Part shown: piece after piece, positions 1 to 6,632 of the stretch
Layout of the letters: every line of letters starts with the position of its first letter
Numbering within the stretch: position 1 is the first letter of the stretch
NCBI GenBank assembly: GCA_030602845.1
Contig: JAUVYZ010000056.1
Coordinates: 1 to 9,689, forward strand
DNA from: Phycisphaerae bacterium
Lineage (GTDB): Bacteria > Planctomycetota > Phycisphaerae > Sedimentisphaerales > Anaerobacaceae
Direction: 5' to 3'
Length of the DNA stretch: 9,689 nt
Made by a program: the position numbers and the translations under genes
Notes under the pieces: generated by a model
What the model saw: only the letters and a program-made list of their open reading frames with translations
Database searches by the model: none
What the model was told of the DNA's origin: nothing

Positions 1-1
1 T

Positions 2-1162
2 TCTGTCTGGACAATTGATGAGGGAAACGATTACCCCAGACTGTGGTGGGAGAACATGCCTGGAAAGCCTATAACCAATCCGTACGGGGGAGGCACTGGT
101 GAGCCGAATGATCCTTACCTGGTTTATACGGCCGAGCAGCTTAATATGATTGGTTTAATCCGGTGCTATTGGGACAAGCACTTCAAACTGATGGCCGATA
201 TTGACTTGAGCGGCTATACGGGGGCGGCTTTTAATATCATTGGGACTGGTTGGCGTAATCCCTTCACCGGCACATTCGACGGCAGCGGCCATACAATTGC
301 TAACTTTACCTACGACTCGAATGATACAGACTACATAGGACTTTTCAGCTACGTTGATGGTCCCAATGCAGAGATTAAAGATTTGCGATTGATTGACCCC
401 AATGTTGATGCTGGAACAGGAAACTATGTTGGAACGCTGGTTGGCCGGCTATGGGAGGGAACAATCACCGCCTGCTATGCCGAGGGCGGTAGCGTTGCGG
501 GGCGTTCCTGGGTCGGCGGCCTGGTGGGATATAATTATCGTGGCACAATCAATAACTGCTATACGAGCGCCGACGTTTCGGGAAATGGAGAAGTCGGTGG
601 GCTGGTGGGAGGGAATTGGTACCATGGCACAATCAACAACTGCTATGCGGATGGCGACAGCGTTTCGGGAACAACAAGTGTCGGCGGACTGGTGGGATTG
701 AATCATGGCACAGTCACCGACTGCTACTCGACCGCAAGCGTTTCGGGTGATGAGTATGTCGGCGGCTTGGTGGGAAGTAATGATGGAGGCGTTTGGGCTT
801 CTTTCTGGGATATTGAGACCAGTGGACAGACGAACAGTGCCGGCGGCACTGGCAAGACAACAGCCGAAATGCAGACGATGAGCACGTTTACTTCTGCTGG
901 CTGGGATTTTAGTACGCCTATCTGGAAGATGAACTGCGAAGGAATGAGTTATCCGAAACTGAGCTGGTGGCAGCCGGTGCTGGGCGATTTTATCTGTCCC
1001 GATGGCGTAAATTTCGTCGATTTTTCGTTTTTTGCAGGGCACTGGATGGAAGATAACTGCGGCGCATCGAATGATTGCGAGGGTACAGACCTTGACCAGC
1101 TCGGCACTGTAGATATCGTTGACCTTAGAATCTTTGTTGACAATTGGCTGGCAGGCCTTTAA
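2..1162 (+). CDS. GLUG-repeat surface protein with dockerin-like C-terminus (5' partial)
   Basis: The frame is open from base 2, so the ATG at 56 is internal and the gene begins upstream of the window. The first residues (VWTIDEG..YPRLWWEN) match the end of a GLUG module, and the same kind of ending recurs near base 920-970 (IWKMNCEG..YPKLSWW), so at least two modules were in tandem. The complete module has an N-terminal part with 'PYLVYTAEQLNMIG' and 'FTGTFDGSGHTIANF', then about five GLUG units with the pattern VGGLVG-N-GTI-NCY. The last 60 residues carry two EF-hand/dockerin-like segments (DGVNFVDFSFFAGHW and DLDQLGTVDIVDLRIFVDNW), a tail I associate with Planctomycetota extracellular proteins. 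Inference: an exported, repeat-built adhesin or cell-surface protein, possibly anchored or assembled through the tail. The signal peptide, if any, lies outside the window. It is separated by 210 bases from the heme genes and is not functionally linked to them. I see no clear terminator after the stop. Confidence 0.85.
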   Translation, partial: SVWTIDEGNDYPRLWWENMPGKPITNPYGGGTGEPNDPYLVYTAEQLNMIGLIRCYWDKHFKLMADIDLSGYTGAAFNIIGTGWRNPFTGTFDGSGHTIANFTYDSNDTDYIGLFSYVDGPNAEIKDLRLIDPNVDAGTGNYVGTLVGRLWEGTITACYAEGGSVAGRSWVGGLVGYNYRGTINNCYTSADVSGNGEVGGLVGGNWYHGTINNCYADGDSVSGTTSVGGLVGLNHGTVTDCYSTASVSGDEYVGGLVGSNDGGVWASFWDIETSGQTNSAGGTGKTTAEMQTMSTFTSAGWDFSTPIWKMNCEGMSYPKLSWWQPVLGDFICPDGVNFVDFSFFAGHWMEDNCGASNDCEGTDLDQLGTVDIVDLRIFVDNWLAGL

Positions 1163-1311
1163 GAGCTTTATTCTGAATCCAATTTCAAACAAAGGTCTGT
1201 GAGTCCCGATTAAATCGCCACTTGCCTCCTTTTTTTAACCCTTAAGCAGGACAATTTGCATTCGACCAAACCGTCTCTGCTGCCTCCCTTGCAGACCAAG
1301 ACCCAAAACAG

Positions 1312-1340
1312 TTGCAATTTCGAAACATATTTGGTATTCT
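1312..1340 (+). promoter_or_regulatory. sigma70-type promoter for the heme gene cluster
   Basis: TTGCAA (1312-1317), a 17-base spacer and TATTCT (1335-1340) give a reasonable -35/-10 pair. Transcription would start near 1347, about 25 bases before the ATG at 1373. The TTTGGTAT context around the -10 also occurs at the stronger promoter at 9255-9283. The rest of 1163-1372 shows only a weak 5-bp stem (TCTGC/GCAGA) near 1275-1295 and no gene. No Shine-Dalgarno sequence precedes the ATG at 1373. Confidence 0.5.
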
Positions 1341-1372
1341 AACATAAAACTATACCCTAAACCCTGTATATT

Positions 1373-2887
1373 ATGAATAAAGGTTTCGTATATTTGGTTG
1401 GTGCTGGGCCGGGGCGGGCGGATTTGATTACCGTTCGCGGCGCAGAGCTTCTCAAAGCCGCCGACTGTATAATCTGCGATAAGTTGGCCAATCCAGCTTT
1501 ATTGAGTTACGCCGGCCCCAATGCGGAGATTATACACGTCCCCAAAAGAATCGGCAGCGGTTCCTTTACGCAGCAGGAAATCAATAACCTTTTAATCGAA
1601 AAGGCATCCAGTGGAAAAACCGTAGTCCGGCTAAAGGGCGGCGACCCCTGCATCTTCGGCAGAGGCGCTGAAGAGGCGGCATTACTCGCCGAGGCCGGAA
1701 TCGATTTTGAGATAGTGCCGGCCGTAACCGCTGCTATTGCCGCCGCTGAGTATTCAGGCATTATGCTCACCCACAGGGACTACAGCTCGCAGGTCGTTTT
1801 CATCACCGGCCATGAGGCAGATAATAAAGCCAATACTAATATCGACTGGCACCTGCTCGCCAAATTCCCCGGCACCATAGTTTTTTATATGGCGATGGGC
1901 AATCTGGATTTTATTGTCGAGCAGCTAATCAAAAACGGTATGGCCGAAGAGATGCCGGCCGCGGTGATTGCTGATGCTACCTTGTCCAGTCAAAGGGTTG
2001 CAAAGGCTTCGCTTAGCCGGATAAGCGAAAAGTGTAAGCAGGAAAAAACTGAACCGCCCGCGATAGTGGTAATCGGCACTGCTGCAGATAGTAACACGAA
2101 GCTGAGCTGGTTTATGAAAAAGCCATTGTTCGGCAGGAACATTGTTGTAACGCGGGACGTTCCCGGCAATGCCGGTTTTGCGGCTAAGATTATTAAGCAC
2201 GCCGGCAATCCGATAGAATTTGCGACAATAAGAATCAAGCCGTTGACGCAGACAAGTCAGTTTTTACAGACACTTGCCAAACTCGCAGAATATGATTGGA
2301 TAATCTTTACCAGTGCAAACGGCGTAAGCATTTTCCTCGATTGCTTACGAAGTTTGCAGAAGGATAGCCGCGTTTTTGGTCCTGCGAAAATTGCTGCAAT
2401 AGGCAGTGAAACCGCGGCCAAATTAGACGAGTTCAGCATAAAAGCCGATTTTGTCCCGACTGTCTTTACCGGTAAGGAACTTGGCAAACAACTAATCGGC
2501 TTTGCGAATTTGAAGGGCAAAAAGATTTTGCTTTTGCGCTCGCAGCTCGCCTCAGATGAGCTTGGCGAGCTGTTGGAGCAGGCCGGAGCCAAAGTCGATA
2601 ATGTAGCTATTTACACCGTTGTAACAGAGAAAAGCGAATGTAAGTGGCTAACAGAAAAAATAGCAGAGGGTGCGGTTGATTGGCTGACCTTTGCAAGTCC
2701 TTCTTCGGTCAAGGGCTTTTTTGCGCAGATCCGGAGCGATTTAGTAAATTCAAGTAATGTTAAAGTAGCATCGATTGGGCCGGTGACTTCGCAGCACCTG
2801 AAAAATCTTGGCGTCAGGGTTGACGTAACAGCGAGAGAGCATACTACTGACGGCTTACTTGCTGCCATCGAAAGAACGCACGAATGA
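1373..2887 (+). CDS. cobA/hemD: Fused uroporphyrinogen-III C-methyltransferase / uroporphyrinogen-III synthase (CobA-HemD)
   Basis: This cytoplasmic bifunctional enzyme of 504 residues converts hydroxymethylbilane to uroporphyrinogen III (HemD half) and methylates it twice with SAM to precorrin-2 (SUMT half). Residues 1 to about 243 are the SUMT domain: VGAGPG at 9-14, RLKGGDPCIFGRGAEE at 86-101, the PAVTA segment near 116, GIMLTHRDYS at 129-138 (families usually show GIPLTHR) and MAMG at 173-176. Residues about 253-504 are the HemD domain: IFTSANGV at 311-318, FTGKEL at 365-370, LLLRS at 386-390, FASPSSVKGF at 440-449 and SIGPVTSQHL at 467-476. Both halves are full length. The start is chosen because the family's N-terminal beta-strand begins immediately after it. 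The stop overlaps the next start as ATGA, implying co-transcription and translational coupling with ahbC. Precorrin-2 feeds siroheme, cobalamin or the Ahb heme route; the neighbour points to the last. Confidence 0.95.
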   Translation: MNKGFVYLVGAGPGRADLITVRGAELLKAADCIICDKLANPALLSYAGPNAEIIHVPKRIGSGSFTQQEINNLLIEKASSGKTVVRLKGGDPCIFGRGAEEAALLAEAGIDFEIVPAVTAAIAAAEYSGIMLTHRDYSSQVVFITGHEADNKANTNIDWHLLAKFPGTIVFYMAMGNLDFIVEQLIKNGMAEEMPAAVIADATLSSQRVAKASLSRISEKCKQEKTEPPAIVVIGTAADSNTKLSWFMKKPLFGRNIVVTRDVPGNAGFAAKIIKHAGNPIEFATIRIKPLTQTSQFLQTLAKLAEYDWIIFTSANGVSIFLDCLRSLQKDSRVFGPAKIAAIGSETAAKLDEFSIKADFVPTVFTGKELGKQLIGFANLKGKKILLLRSQLASDELGELLEQAGAKVDNVAIYTVVTEKSECKWLTEKIAEGAVDWLTFASPSSVKGFFAQIRSDLVNSSNVKVASIGPVTSQHLKNLGVRVDVTAREHTTDGLLAAIERTHE

Positions 2888-4062
2888 TAAATATCTCAAA
2901 GCTATATTGCGGCCTGGCAGGTGAGTCTGACGACTTGCGATATCGGAGGGAAAATTCATTTGGCCCCGTGATTGTTTATAATTGTACCAGCCGGTGTAAT
3001 TTGCGGTGTTTGCACTGCTACAGTAGTTCGAAGCCTGATTATTATACCGATGAGCTGACTACCCCGCGAGCCAGGCAATTACTGTCCGAGCTTGTGGAGG
3101 TGAATTGTCCGGTCGTGTTATTTAGCGGCGGCGAACCATTGTTGCGCAACGATTTATTTGAATTGTTGGCGGAAGCGAGGCGATTAGGGCTGCGGACCGT
3201 CATCTCCAGCAACGGCACATTACTCGATTCGGAAACCGCCGGGCAGCTTGCCGCCGCTGGCGTAAGTTATGTGGGCATTTCTATTGATGGAGATGAAGAG
3301 TTCCACGATAACTTCAGACAGCTAAAGGGCAGTTTCAAAGCGGCCCTGGCAGGAATTGAAAATTGCAAAAAGGCGGGCATAAAAACCGGCTTGCGTTTTA
3401 CTATAACAAAAGCAAACAGCACCCAAATCCCTACCGTCTTCGATATCTCTGCTAAGGCAGGTGTCCGCCGAATCTGCTTCTACCATCTGATAAGAGCGGG
3501 CAGGGCAGAGCAGCTTCAGAGCCAAAGTCTAACCCCCGAACAAACCCGGCAAACTGTCGATACAATAATACAAAAGACCGATGATTTTGCCCGCAAAGGC
3601 CTGATAGACGAGGTGCTTACTGTGGGCAATCACGCTGATGGGCCCTATCTTCTCGTAAAGATGGCAAAAGAAACTCAAAACTCAAAACTCAAAACTCAAA
3701 ACTACGAGATGACCGGACAGCTTTTGCTTGCCAACGGCGGCAATAAAATCGGAGAGAAAATCGCCTGCATTGGTTGGGATGGCAGCGTACACGCCGACCA
3801 GTTCTGGCGAAATTATTCGGTTGGTAGCGTTAAAGATAAAACTTTCAAACAGGTCTGGGAAAATTCAACTGAGCCGGTGCTGAATAAGCTGCGCAATAAG
3901 GCGCAGTTTGCCGACAAAAGATGCCGGAGGTGTAAATGGTTTGATTTGTGCAAAGGCAACTTTAGATTTTTGGGCACCGAAACCGGCCCGGAATATTGGC
4001 TTAACGAGCCGGCTTGCTATCTTACAGATGAGGAAATAGAAAATTCAAAAATCAAAGATTAA
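2884..4062 (+). CDS. ahbC: Radical SAM 12,18-didecarboxysiroheme deacetylase (AhbC)
   Basis: A 392-residue radical SAM enzyme. The CxxxCxxC cluster motif lies at C38, C42 and C45 (CTSRCNLRCLHCY), followed by the GGEP motif (SGGEP, 81-85). The C-terminal auxiliary iron-sulfur region has cysteines at C295, C347, C350, C356 and C378 (CIGWDGSVHADQFW, CRRCKWFDLCKGNFR, EPACYLTDEE). The opening MINISKLYCG...DDLRY and the HADQFWRNYSVGSV block are what I know from AhbC, which removes the acetate side chains of didecarboxysiroheme to give Fe-coproporphyrin III in the siroheme-dependent heme pathway. NirJ and AhbD are the alternatives, but those blocks fit AhbC better. Its coupling to cobA/hemD and proximity to hemB support the assignment. 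Two oddities: residues 264-275 are encoded by a 7-bp tandem repeat, and the last seven residues (ENSKIKD) come from the next heptamer array, replacing the expected end just after the TDEE segment. Confidence 0.87.
   Translation: MINISKLYCGLAGESDDLRYRRENSFGPVIVYNCTSRCNLRCLHCYSSSKPDYYTDELTTPRARQLLSELVEVNCPVVLFSGGEPLLRNDLFELLAEARRLGLRTVISSNGTLLDSETAGQLAAAGVSYVGISIDGDEEFHDNFRQLKGSFKAALAGIENCKKAGIKTGLRFTITKANSTQIPTVFDISAKAGVRRICFYHLIRAGRAEQLQSQSLTPEQTRQTVDTIIQKTDDFARKGLIDEVLTVGNHADGPYLLVKMAKETQNSKLKTQNYEMTGQLLLANGGNKIGEKIACIGWDGSVHADQFWRNYSVGSVKDKTFKQVWENSTEPVLNKLRNKAQFADKRCRRCKWFDLCKGNFRFLGTETGPEYWLNEPACYLTDEEIENSKIKD
3673..3707 (+). repeat. In-frame heptamer array inside ahbC
   Basis: Four perfect copies of ACTCAAA (3673-3700) are followed by one variant, ACTACGA (3701-3707). 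They encode TQNSKLKTQNYE, a low-complexity stretch between the two iron-sulfur regions, in a linker just before the conserved NGGN segment. The reading frame is kept. The unit matches the NNNCAAA units of the array after ahbC, and the variant matches the ACGA-type units near 5280 and 9487, so this is one repeat family. Confidence 0.85.
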
Positions 4063-4214
4063 AAAGCAAAATGACAAATTAAAGTTCAAAAATATGATAA
4101 TTGGTTAAATGGTTAATTGGTTAGATAATTACCGTTCACCACTCACCAGTTACTAATTTTTTGTCTTGTTCTTTTTGCATTTTGCAATGTAATTTTGACA
4201 TTTACATTTTGATA
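4043..4214 (+). repeat. Degenerate heptamer array filling the ahbC-hemB gap
   Basis: The gap between ahbC and hemB is almost wholly made of near-tandem 7-base units in blocks. Bases 4043-4091 read as ATTCAAA, AATCAAA and five more A-rich units in continuous phase. Bases 4100-4123 are three 8-base units (ATTGGTTA, AATGGTTA, ATTGGTTA). Bases 4134-4154 are GTTCACC, ACTCACC, AGTTACT. Bases 4173-4214 are six units beginning TTTTGCA, TTTTGCA and ending TTTGACA, TTTACAT, TTTGATA. The first block is A-rich and the last T-rich, so the ends are roughly inverted copies of one motif class. The array begins inside the last codons of ahbC. No ORF or clear promoter is visible in it. Confidence 0.75.
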
Positions 4215-4254
4215 CGCCTGTCAGAAGCGTATGTATCCATATTTAATTTTTTTT

Positions 4255-4259
4255 AGGAG
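4255..4259 (+). promoter_or_regulatory. Shine-Dalgarno site fixing the hemB start
   Basis: AGGAG at 4255-4259 lies 6 bases before the ATG at 4266 but only 3 before the upstream in-frame TTG at 4263. The ATG is therefore the better start. Confidence 0.75.
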
Positions 4260-4265
4260 TCATTG

Positions 4266-5240
4266 ATGGATTTTCCGAAAATTAGAATGCGACGCCTGCG
4301 CAGCAGCGCCGCGATGCGAAGGCTGGTGCGTGAAACCAGTTTGAGTGTGGATGATTTGGTTTATCCGTTGTTTGTCCGCGAAGGCGAAGGTCTCAAGGAG
4401 CCCATCAAGTCAATGGCCGGCTGTTTCCACTTTTCGCCTGACACGGTCGCCGCCGAGGCCGCCGAAGTTGCCTCCTTAAGGATACCTGCGGTTCTTTTAT
4501 TCGGCCTGCCGAACAAAAAAGATAAAACCGGCTCAGAGGCCTGGTCGGAAACCGGTGTTGTGCAGCGCGCAATCCGCGAAATCAAGAAAGCCGCACCGCA
4601 GCTTCTCGTTATTACCGACGTTTGCCTTTGTGGATATACAGACCACGGCCATTGCGGCGTGATTAAAGACAGCAAAATCGATAATGACGCAACCTGCGAA
4701 CTGCTCTCTAAAATGGCGCTCTCGCACGCCCAGGCCGGCGCCGATATAGTTGCCCCTTCGGATATGATGGATGGCCGCGTCAAATATATTCGCGAGGCGT
4801 TGGAAGAGAACGACTTTAAGGATGTAGTCATTATGTCATACGCAGCCAAATATGCTTCTGCCTTTTACGGGCCGTTCAGGGACGCTGCCGAATCGGCGCC
4901 GTCGTTTGGCGACCGCAAGAGTTACCAGATGGACGTGAGCAACGCCGACCAGGCGATGCGTGAAATTGCACTCGATATAGCCGAAGGCGCCGATATCGTG
5001 ATGGTCAAGCCGGCCCTTGCCTACCTCGATATCATACATCGGGCAAGAGAGCGCTTCGATTGTCCGATAGCCGCTTATAATGTCAGCGGCGAATATATGA
5101 TGCTAAACTGTGCCGCTGACGCGGGGTTACTGGATAAACAAGCAGCTATGCTGGAAATGCTCACCGCAATTAAGCGGGCCGGCGCTGATATAATAGTCAC
5201 GTACTTTGCAAAAGAGGCAGCACGATTGGTAAGTGGTTGA
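4266..5240 (+). CDS. hemB: Delta-aminolevulinic acid dehydratase (porphobilinogen synthase)
   Basis: A cytoplasmic enzyme of 324 residues, the usual length, that condenses two 5-aminolevulinate molecules to porphobilinogen, the first common step of tetrapyrrole synthesis. The zinc-site cysteines are present as C120, C122 and C130 in DVCLCGYTDHGHCG, which marks the zinc-dependent type. The two Schiff-base lysines are K195 (SYAAKYASAFYGPFRDA) and K248 (VMVKPALAYLD). Other family blocks are RMRRLR near the start, APSDMMDGRV at 163-172 and YNVSGEYMM at 271-279. The gene follows ahbC on the same strand, across 200 bases of repeats, and may have its own promoter inside them that I cannot define. 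Its last codons and stop lie in the first units of another heptamer array, so the extreme C-terminus (after EAAR) may be repeat-altered. Identity is very secure. Confidence 0.97.
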   Translation: MDFPKIRMRRLRSSAAMRRLVRETSLSVDDLVYPLFVREGEGLKEPIKSMAGCFHFSPDTVAAEAAEVASLRIPAVLLFGLPNKKDKTGSEAWSETGVVQRAIREIKKAAPQLLVITDVCLCGYTDHGHCGVIKDSKIDNDATCELLSKMALSHAQAGADIVAPSDMMDGRVKYIREALEENDFKDVVIMSYAAKYASAFYGPFRDAAESAPSFGDRKSYQMDVSNADQAMREIALDIAEGADIVMVKPALAYLDIIHRARERFDCPIAAYNVSGEYMMLNCAADAGLLDKQAAMLEMLTAIKRAGADIIVTYFAKEAARLVSG

Positions 5241-5307
5241 TTAGTTAATTGGTTGATTTGTGATTGGTGAATTGAGATACGAGCGACGAGCAACGAGATA
5301 CGAAATG
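5224..5307 (+). repeat. Twelve-unit degenerate heptamer array at the hemB 3' end
   Basis: Starting in the last hemB codons, 84 bases divide into twelve 7-base units in unbroken phase. The first part is GATTGGT-like (GATTGGT, AAGTGGT, GTTGATT, GGTGAAT). From 5280 the units change to CGAGCGA, CGAGCAA, CGAGATA, CGAAATG. The second class reappears at 9459-9493. The hemB stop codon (5238-5240) is the first three bases of a unit. Confidence 0.75.
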
Positions 5308-5310
5308 TTC

Positions 5311-5505
5311 TTATGTGCTTATTCTCTTGTTCGTTTGTTCACCCCGTTTTGGAACCTGTTGAACCTGGTCAGAGTTAGTGTAATCCGGGCCGAAACGACA
5401 GGATACAGGCCATCCTTTGGCTCGGTCGTGGAGGTGCTGATTGATAAACTCCTCCATTTCACGCCTTGCTTTATGACCAACAATGTCTGTGTCTTCCGAA
5501 TTCAT
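5311..5505 (-). CDS. Possible small hypothetical protein (64 aa) or gene remnant
   Basis: A 64-residue hydrophilic, charged ORF (begins MNSEDTDIVGHKARREMEEF) that I do not recognise. It has no membrane segment and no cysteine pair; its single cysteine is in PVSCRFG. The frame stays open about 20 codons further upstream without a good start codon. An ECF-type promoter and a strong Shine-Dalgarno site lie upstream (5565-5609) but serve an ATG in a different frame at 5558. Either this ORF is coupled through ATGA to that short ORF, or a frameshift has broken one longer gene. The composition looks more protein-like than the opposing plus-strand frame. It ends just beside the heptamer array at 5307. 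The start of the sequence recalls N-termini of short regulators, but this is too weak to name. Confidence 0.35.
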   Translation of the reverse strand: MNSEDTDIVGHKARREMEEFINQHLHDRAKGWPVSCRFGPDYTNSDQVQQVPKRGEQTNKRIST

Positions 5506-5558
5506 ACCCCGGCCTTTACCTTCAGGAGAATCCCTGTTTTTATCCTTGATACTGCCAT
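5502..5558 (-). CDS. Possible 18-codon leader ORF
   Basis: ATG at 5558 (minus strand) follows AGAAGGA (5571-5565) at a 6-base spacing, the best ribosome binding site in this region. The frame reads MAVSRIKTGILLKVKAGV and stops in TGA at 5504-5502, overlapping the next ATG (5505) as ATGA. It could be a real leader peptide coupling translation to the 64-codon ORF, or the true N-terminus of a gene now shifted by one base. Confidence 0.3.
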   Translation of the reverse strand: MAVSRIKTGILLKVKAGV

Positions 5559-5583
5559 CTTTTGTCCTTCTCTACATATATAA

Positions 5584-5609
5584 GACGCTTAAATCCGCGG
5601 AAAGTTACA
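5584..5609 (-). promoter_or_regulatory. ECF-sigma-type promoter (minus strand)
   Basis: On the minus strand TGTAAC (5609-5604) is followed by a 16-base spacer and CGTC (5587-5584), then TTATATAT. AAC-N16-CGTC is the classic ECF sigma pattern. The predicted start is about 20 bases before the ATG at 5558, which has a good ribosome binding site. The match of promoter, spacing, Shine-Dalgarno and ATG in one line is the main reason to believe something is expressed here. Confidence 0.5.
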
Positions 5610-5623
5610 AAAAAATGCCCGAC

Positions 5624-5672
5624 CCGTGAAAAATTTTGTATTTTTTACATTGATTTTACGGTCTTTTCACGG
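5624..5672. repeat. 9-bp perfect inverted repeat, AT-rich loop
   Basis: CCGTGAAAA (5624-5632) and TTTTCACGG (5664-5672) are perfect inverted copies separated by 31 AT-rich bases. They lie just upstream of the minus-strand ECF-type promoter and 27 bases upstream of the plus-strand promoter at 5699. The pair could be a paired operator shared by both, or a long-loop hairpin. Confidence 0.4.
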
Positions 5673-5698
5673 ATGACGCCGGTATCTTCAGTTTACGC

Positions 5699-5727
5699 TT
5701 GACATGGCTGGATAGTACCCCTATTTT
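5699..5727 (+). promoter_or_regulatory. sigma70-type promoter upstream of the HNH gene
   Basis: A perfect -35 TTGACA (5699-5704), a 17-base spacer and TATTTT (5722-5727). Transcription would begin near 5734 and give a leader of about 160 bases before the HNH start. The leader contains a CCC..GGGG stretch (5750-5757), a heptamer array and a near-palindrome. Confidence 0.5.
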
Positions 5728-5773
5728 ATCTAACTAAAGAACGCATACACCCAGGGGCGGAACACTGCAACGA

Positions 5774-5815
5774 ACAAACTAAATACTCACGACTATCAAC
5801 TAAATATGAGATATG
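5774..5815 (+). repeat. Short heptamer array at the left edge of the accessory cassette
   Basis: Six 7-base units in phase: ACAAACT, AAATACT, CACGACT, ATCAACT, AAATATG, AGATATG. They share the ...ACT ending and phase with the last units of the array at 9494-9521. Bases 5792-5810 match 9505-9523 at 17 of 19 positions. Confidence 0.65.
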
Positions 5816-5830
5816 AAAATTGGAACGAAG

Positions 5831-5852
5831 CAGCGACTGCAAGCAGACGCTG
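5831..5852. promoter_or_regulatory. 22-bp near-palindrome, candidate operator
   Basis: CAGCGACTGC (5831-5840) and GCAGACGCTG (5843-5852) are inverted copies with a single mismatch, separated by two bases. The centre is 54 bases before the HNH start and downstream of the promoter at 5699-5727. No T-run follows, so a terminator is unlikely. The symmetry suits binding of a dimeric repressor, or an RNA hairpin in the leader. Confidence 0.45.
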
Positions 5853-5895
5853 ATAACGAGGCGCAGGTGAGAAGAACCTTTAGAAAGGGAGAAAA

Positions 5896-6600
5896 ATGAG
5901 TGCACAGATAGAACAGATCCTTGAAGTCATCAACGGGATCAACACTCATCGAAGAGGCAATCTGTCCCTATATGCTATCAGTCGGTCACGGCAAAAGGCA
6001 ACAAGAGAAGTCGCACTACATCGCAAGATCACGACACAGAGCGTTCTTGACAAACATATCCGAAAGCTTCGTCCTCACATAAAAAACGTAGGAGAGTTTG
6101 ATGGCTGTCTGCTTTCTTATCTTACAGATGGTTCAACTGAACTACGTGATATACTGCTGAGACATAAAGTGGATGAATTTGACAGTGAAAGGATATTCAA
6201 TGCTTTTTCGTCTGTGTCACCGAATGCAGTGGATGTTGCAGACCCTCCCGATCGTGTGAAATCAACAACAAATAGGATCATCCGGGATACGAGCGTCGCA
6301 AGAAGAGTTAAGGTCATCTATGGGTATCGGTGCCAGTTGTGTGGACAGTACTTGGAGAATCAGCACGGTTGGCATTATGCTGAGGCCCACCACCTGAAAC
6401 CTCTCGGCCACGGAGGACCAGACACAGACTCAAATGTGCTATGTGTGTGCCCAATTCATCACGTTATCCTTGATTATGGAGGGGTCAGACTTGAAAGTCG
6501 TGATTTTACATTGCTTAGACACGATGTCAGTGCTGAATTCATTGACTATCATAATACTAACGTGTTCAAGTATAACATCTCACTGATGCGGACATCTTGA
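5896..6600 (+). CDS. HNH endonuclease with an unassigned N-terminal domain
   Basis: A 234-residue protein. Residues about 127-200 are an HNH nuclease of the restriction-enzyme type: RIIRDTSVARRVKVIYGYRCQLCG, a zinc knuckle of C146/C149 with C185/H188, the catalytic EAHHLKPL block (H165/H166), N180 and H189 in CVCPIHHVILDYGG. All expected metal and catalytic residues are present, so it is probably active. Residues 1-120 are helical and basic (for example RSRQKATREVALHRK) with no family I recognise; I infer DNA recognition. Similar HNH domains often sit behind SRA/YDG domains that sense modified cytosine, but no such domain is evident here. The start is supported by AGGGAG four bases upstream. 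A weak CCTT-TAGA-AAGG hairpin (5877-5888) could mask part of that site. It is followed on the same strand by ParB-like and methyltransferase genes, the expected partners of a restriction enzyme. Confidence 0.85.
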   Translation: MSAQIEQILEVINGINTHRRGNLSLYAISRSRQKATREVALHRKITTQSVLDKHIRKLRPHIKNVGEFDGCLLSYLTDGSTELRDILLRHKVDEFDSERIFNAFSSVSPNAVDVADPPDRVKSTTNRIIRDTSVARRVKVIYGYRCQLCGQYLENQHGWHYAEAHHLKPLGHGGPDTDSNVLCVCPIHHVILDYGGVRLESRDFTLLRHDVSAEFIDYHNTNVFKYNISLMRTS

Positions 6601-6632
6601 AGAGTGCAGCGAAATAAGAGATACGAATTTGT

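Larger units (their letters stand above)
5241..5895. other. 655-base region without a conserved gene
   Basis: After hemB there is the rest of a heptamer array (to 5307), then a possible small minus-strand gene with its own promoter (5311-5609). An AT-rich stretch with a 9-bp inverted repeat follows (5624-5672), then a plus-strand promoter (5699-5727), a short heptamer array (5774-5815) and a near-palindrome (5831-5852) ahead of the HNH gene. No tRNA, transposase remnant or convincing rho-independent terminator is visible. Confidence 0.6.

Noticed and set aside
449..1192. 247-codon minus-strand ORF opposite the GLUG gene
   Set aside because: It is a shadow of the GC-rich repeat coding on the plus strand, where GLUG repeats and the dockerin-like tail are clear; its translation has no recognisable domain.
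4043..5307. CRISPR array
   Set aside because: The repeats are 7-8 bases, degenerate and contiguous with no spacers; no cas genes are in the window.
5260..5583. 107-codon plus-strand ORF after hemB
   Set aside because: It starts in a heptamer array, has no ribosome binding site and lies over a minus-strand frame with better composition, promoter and Shine-Dalgarno site.
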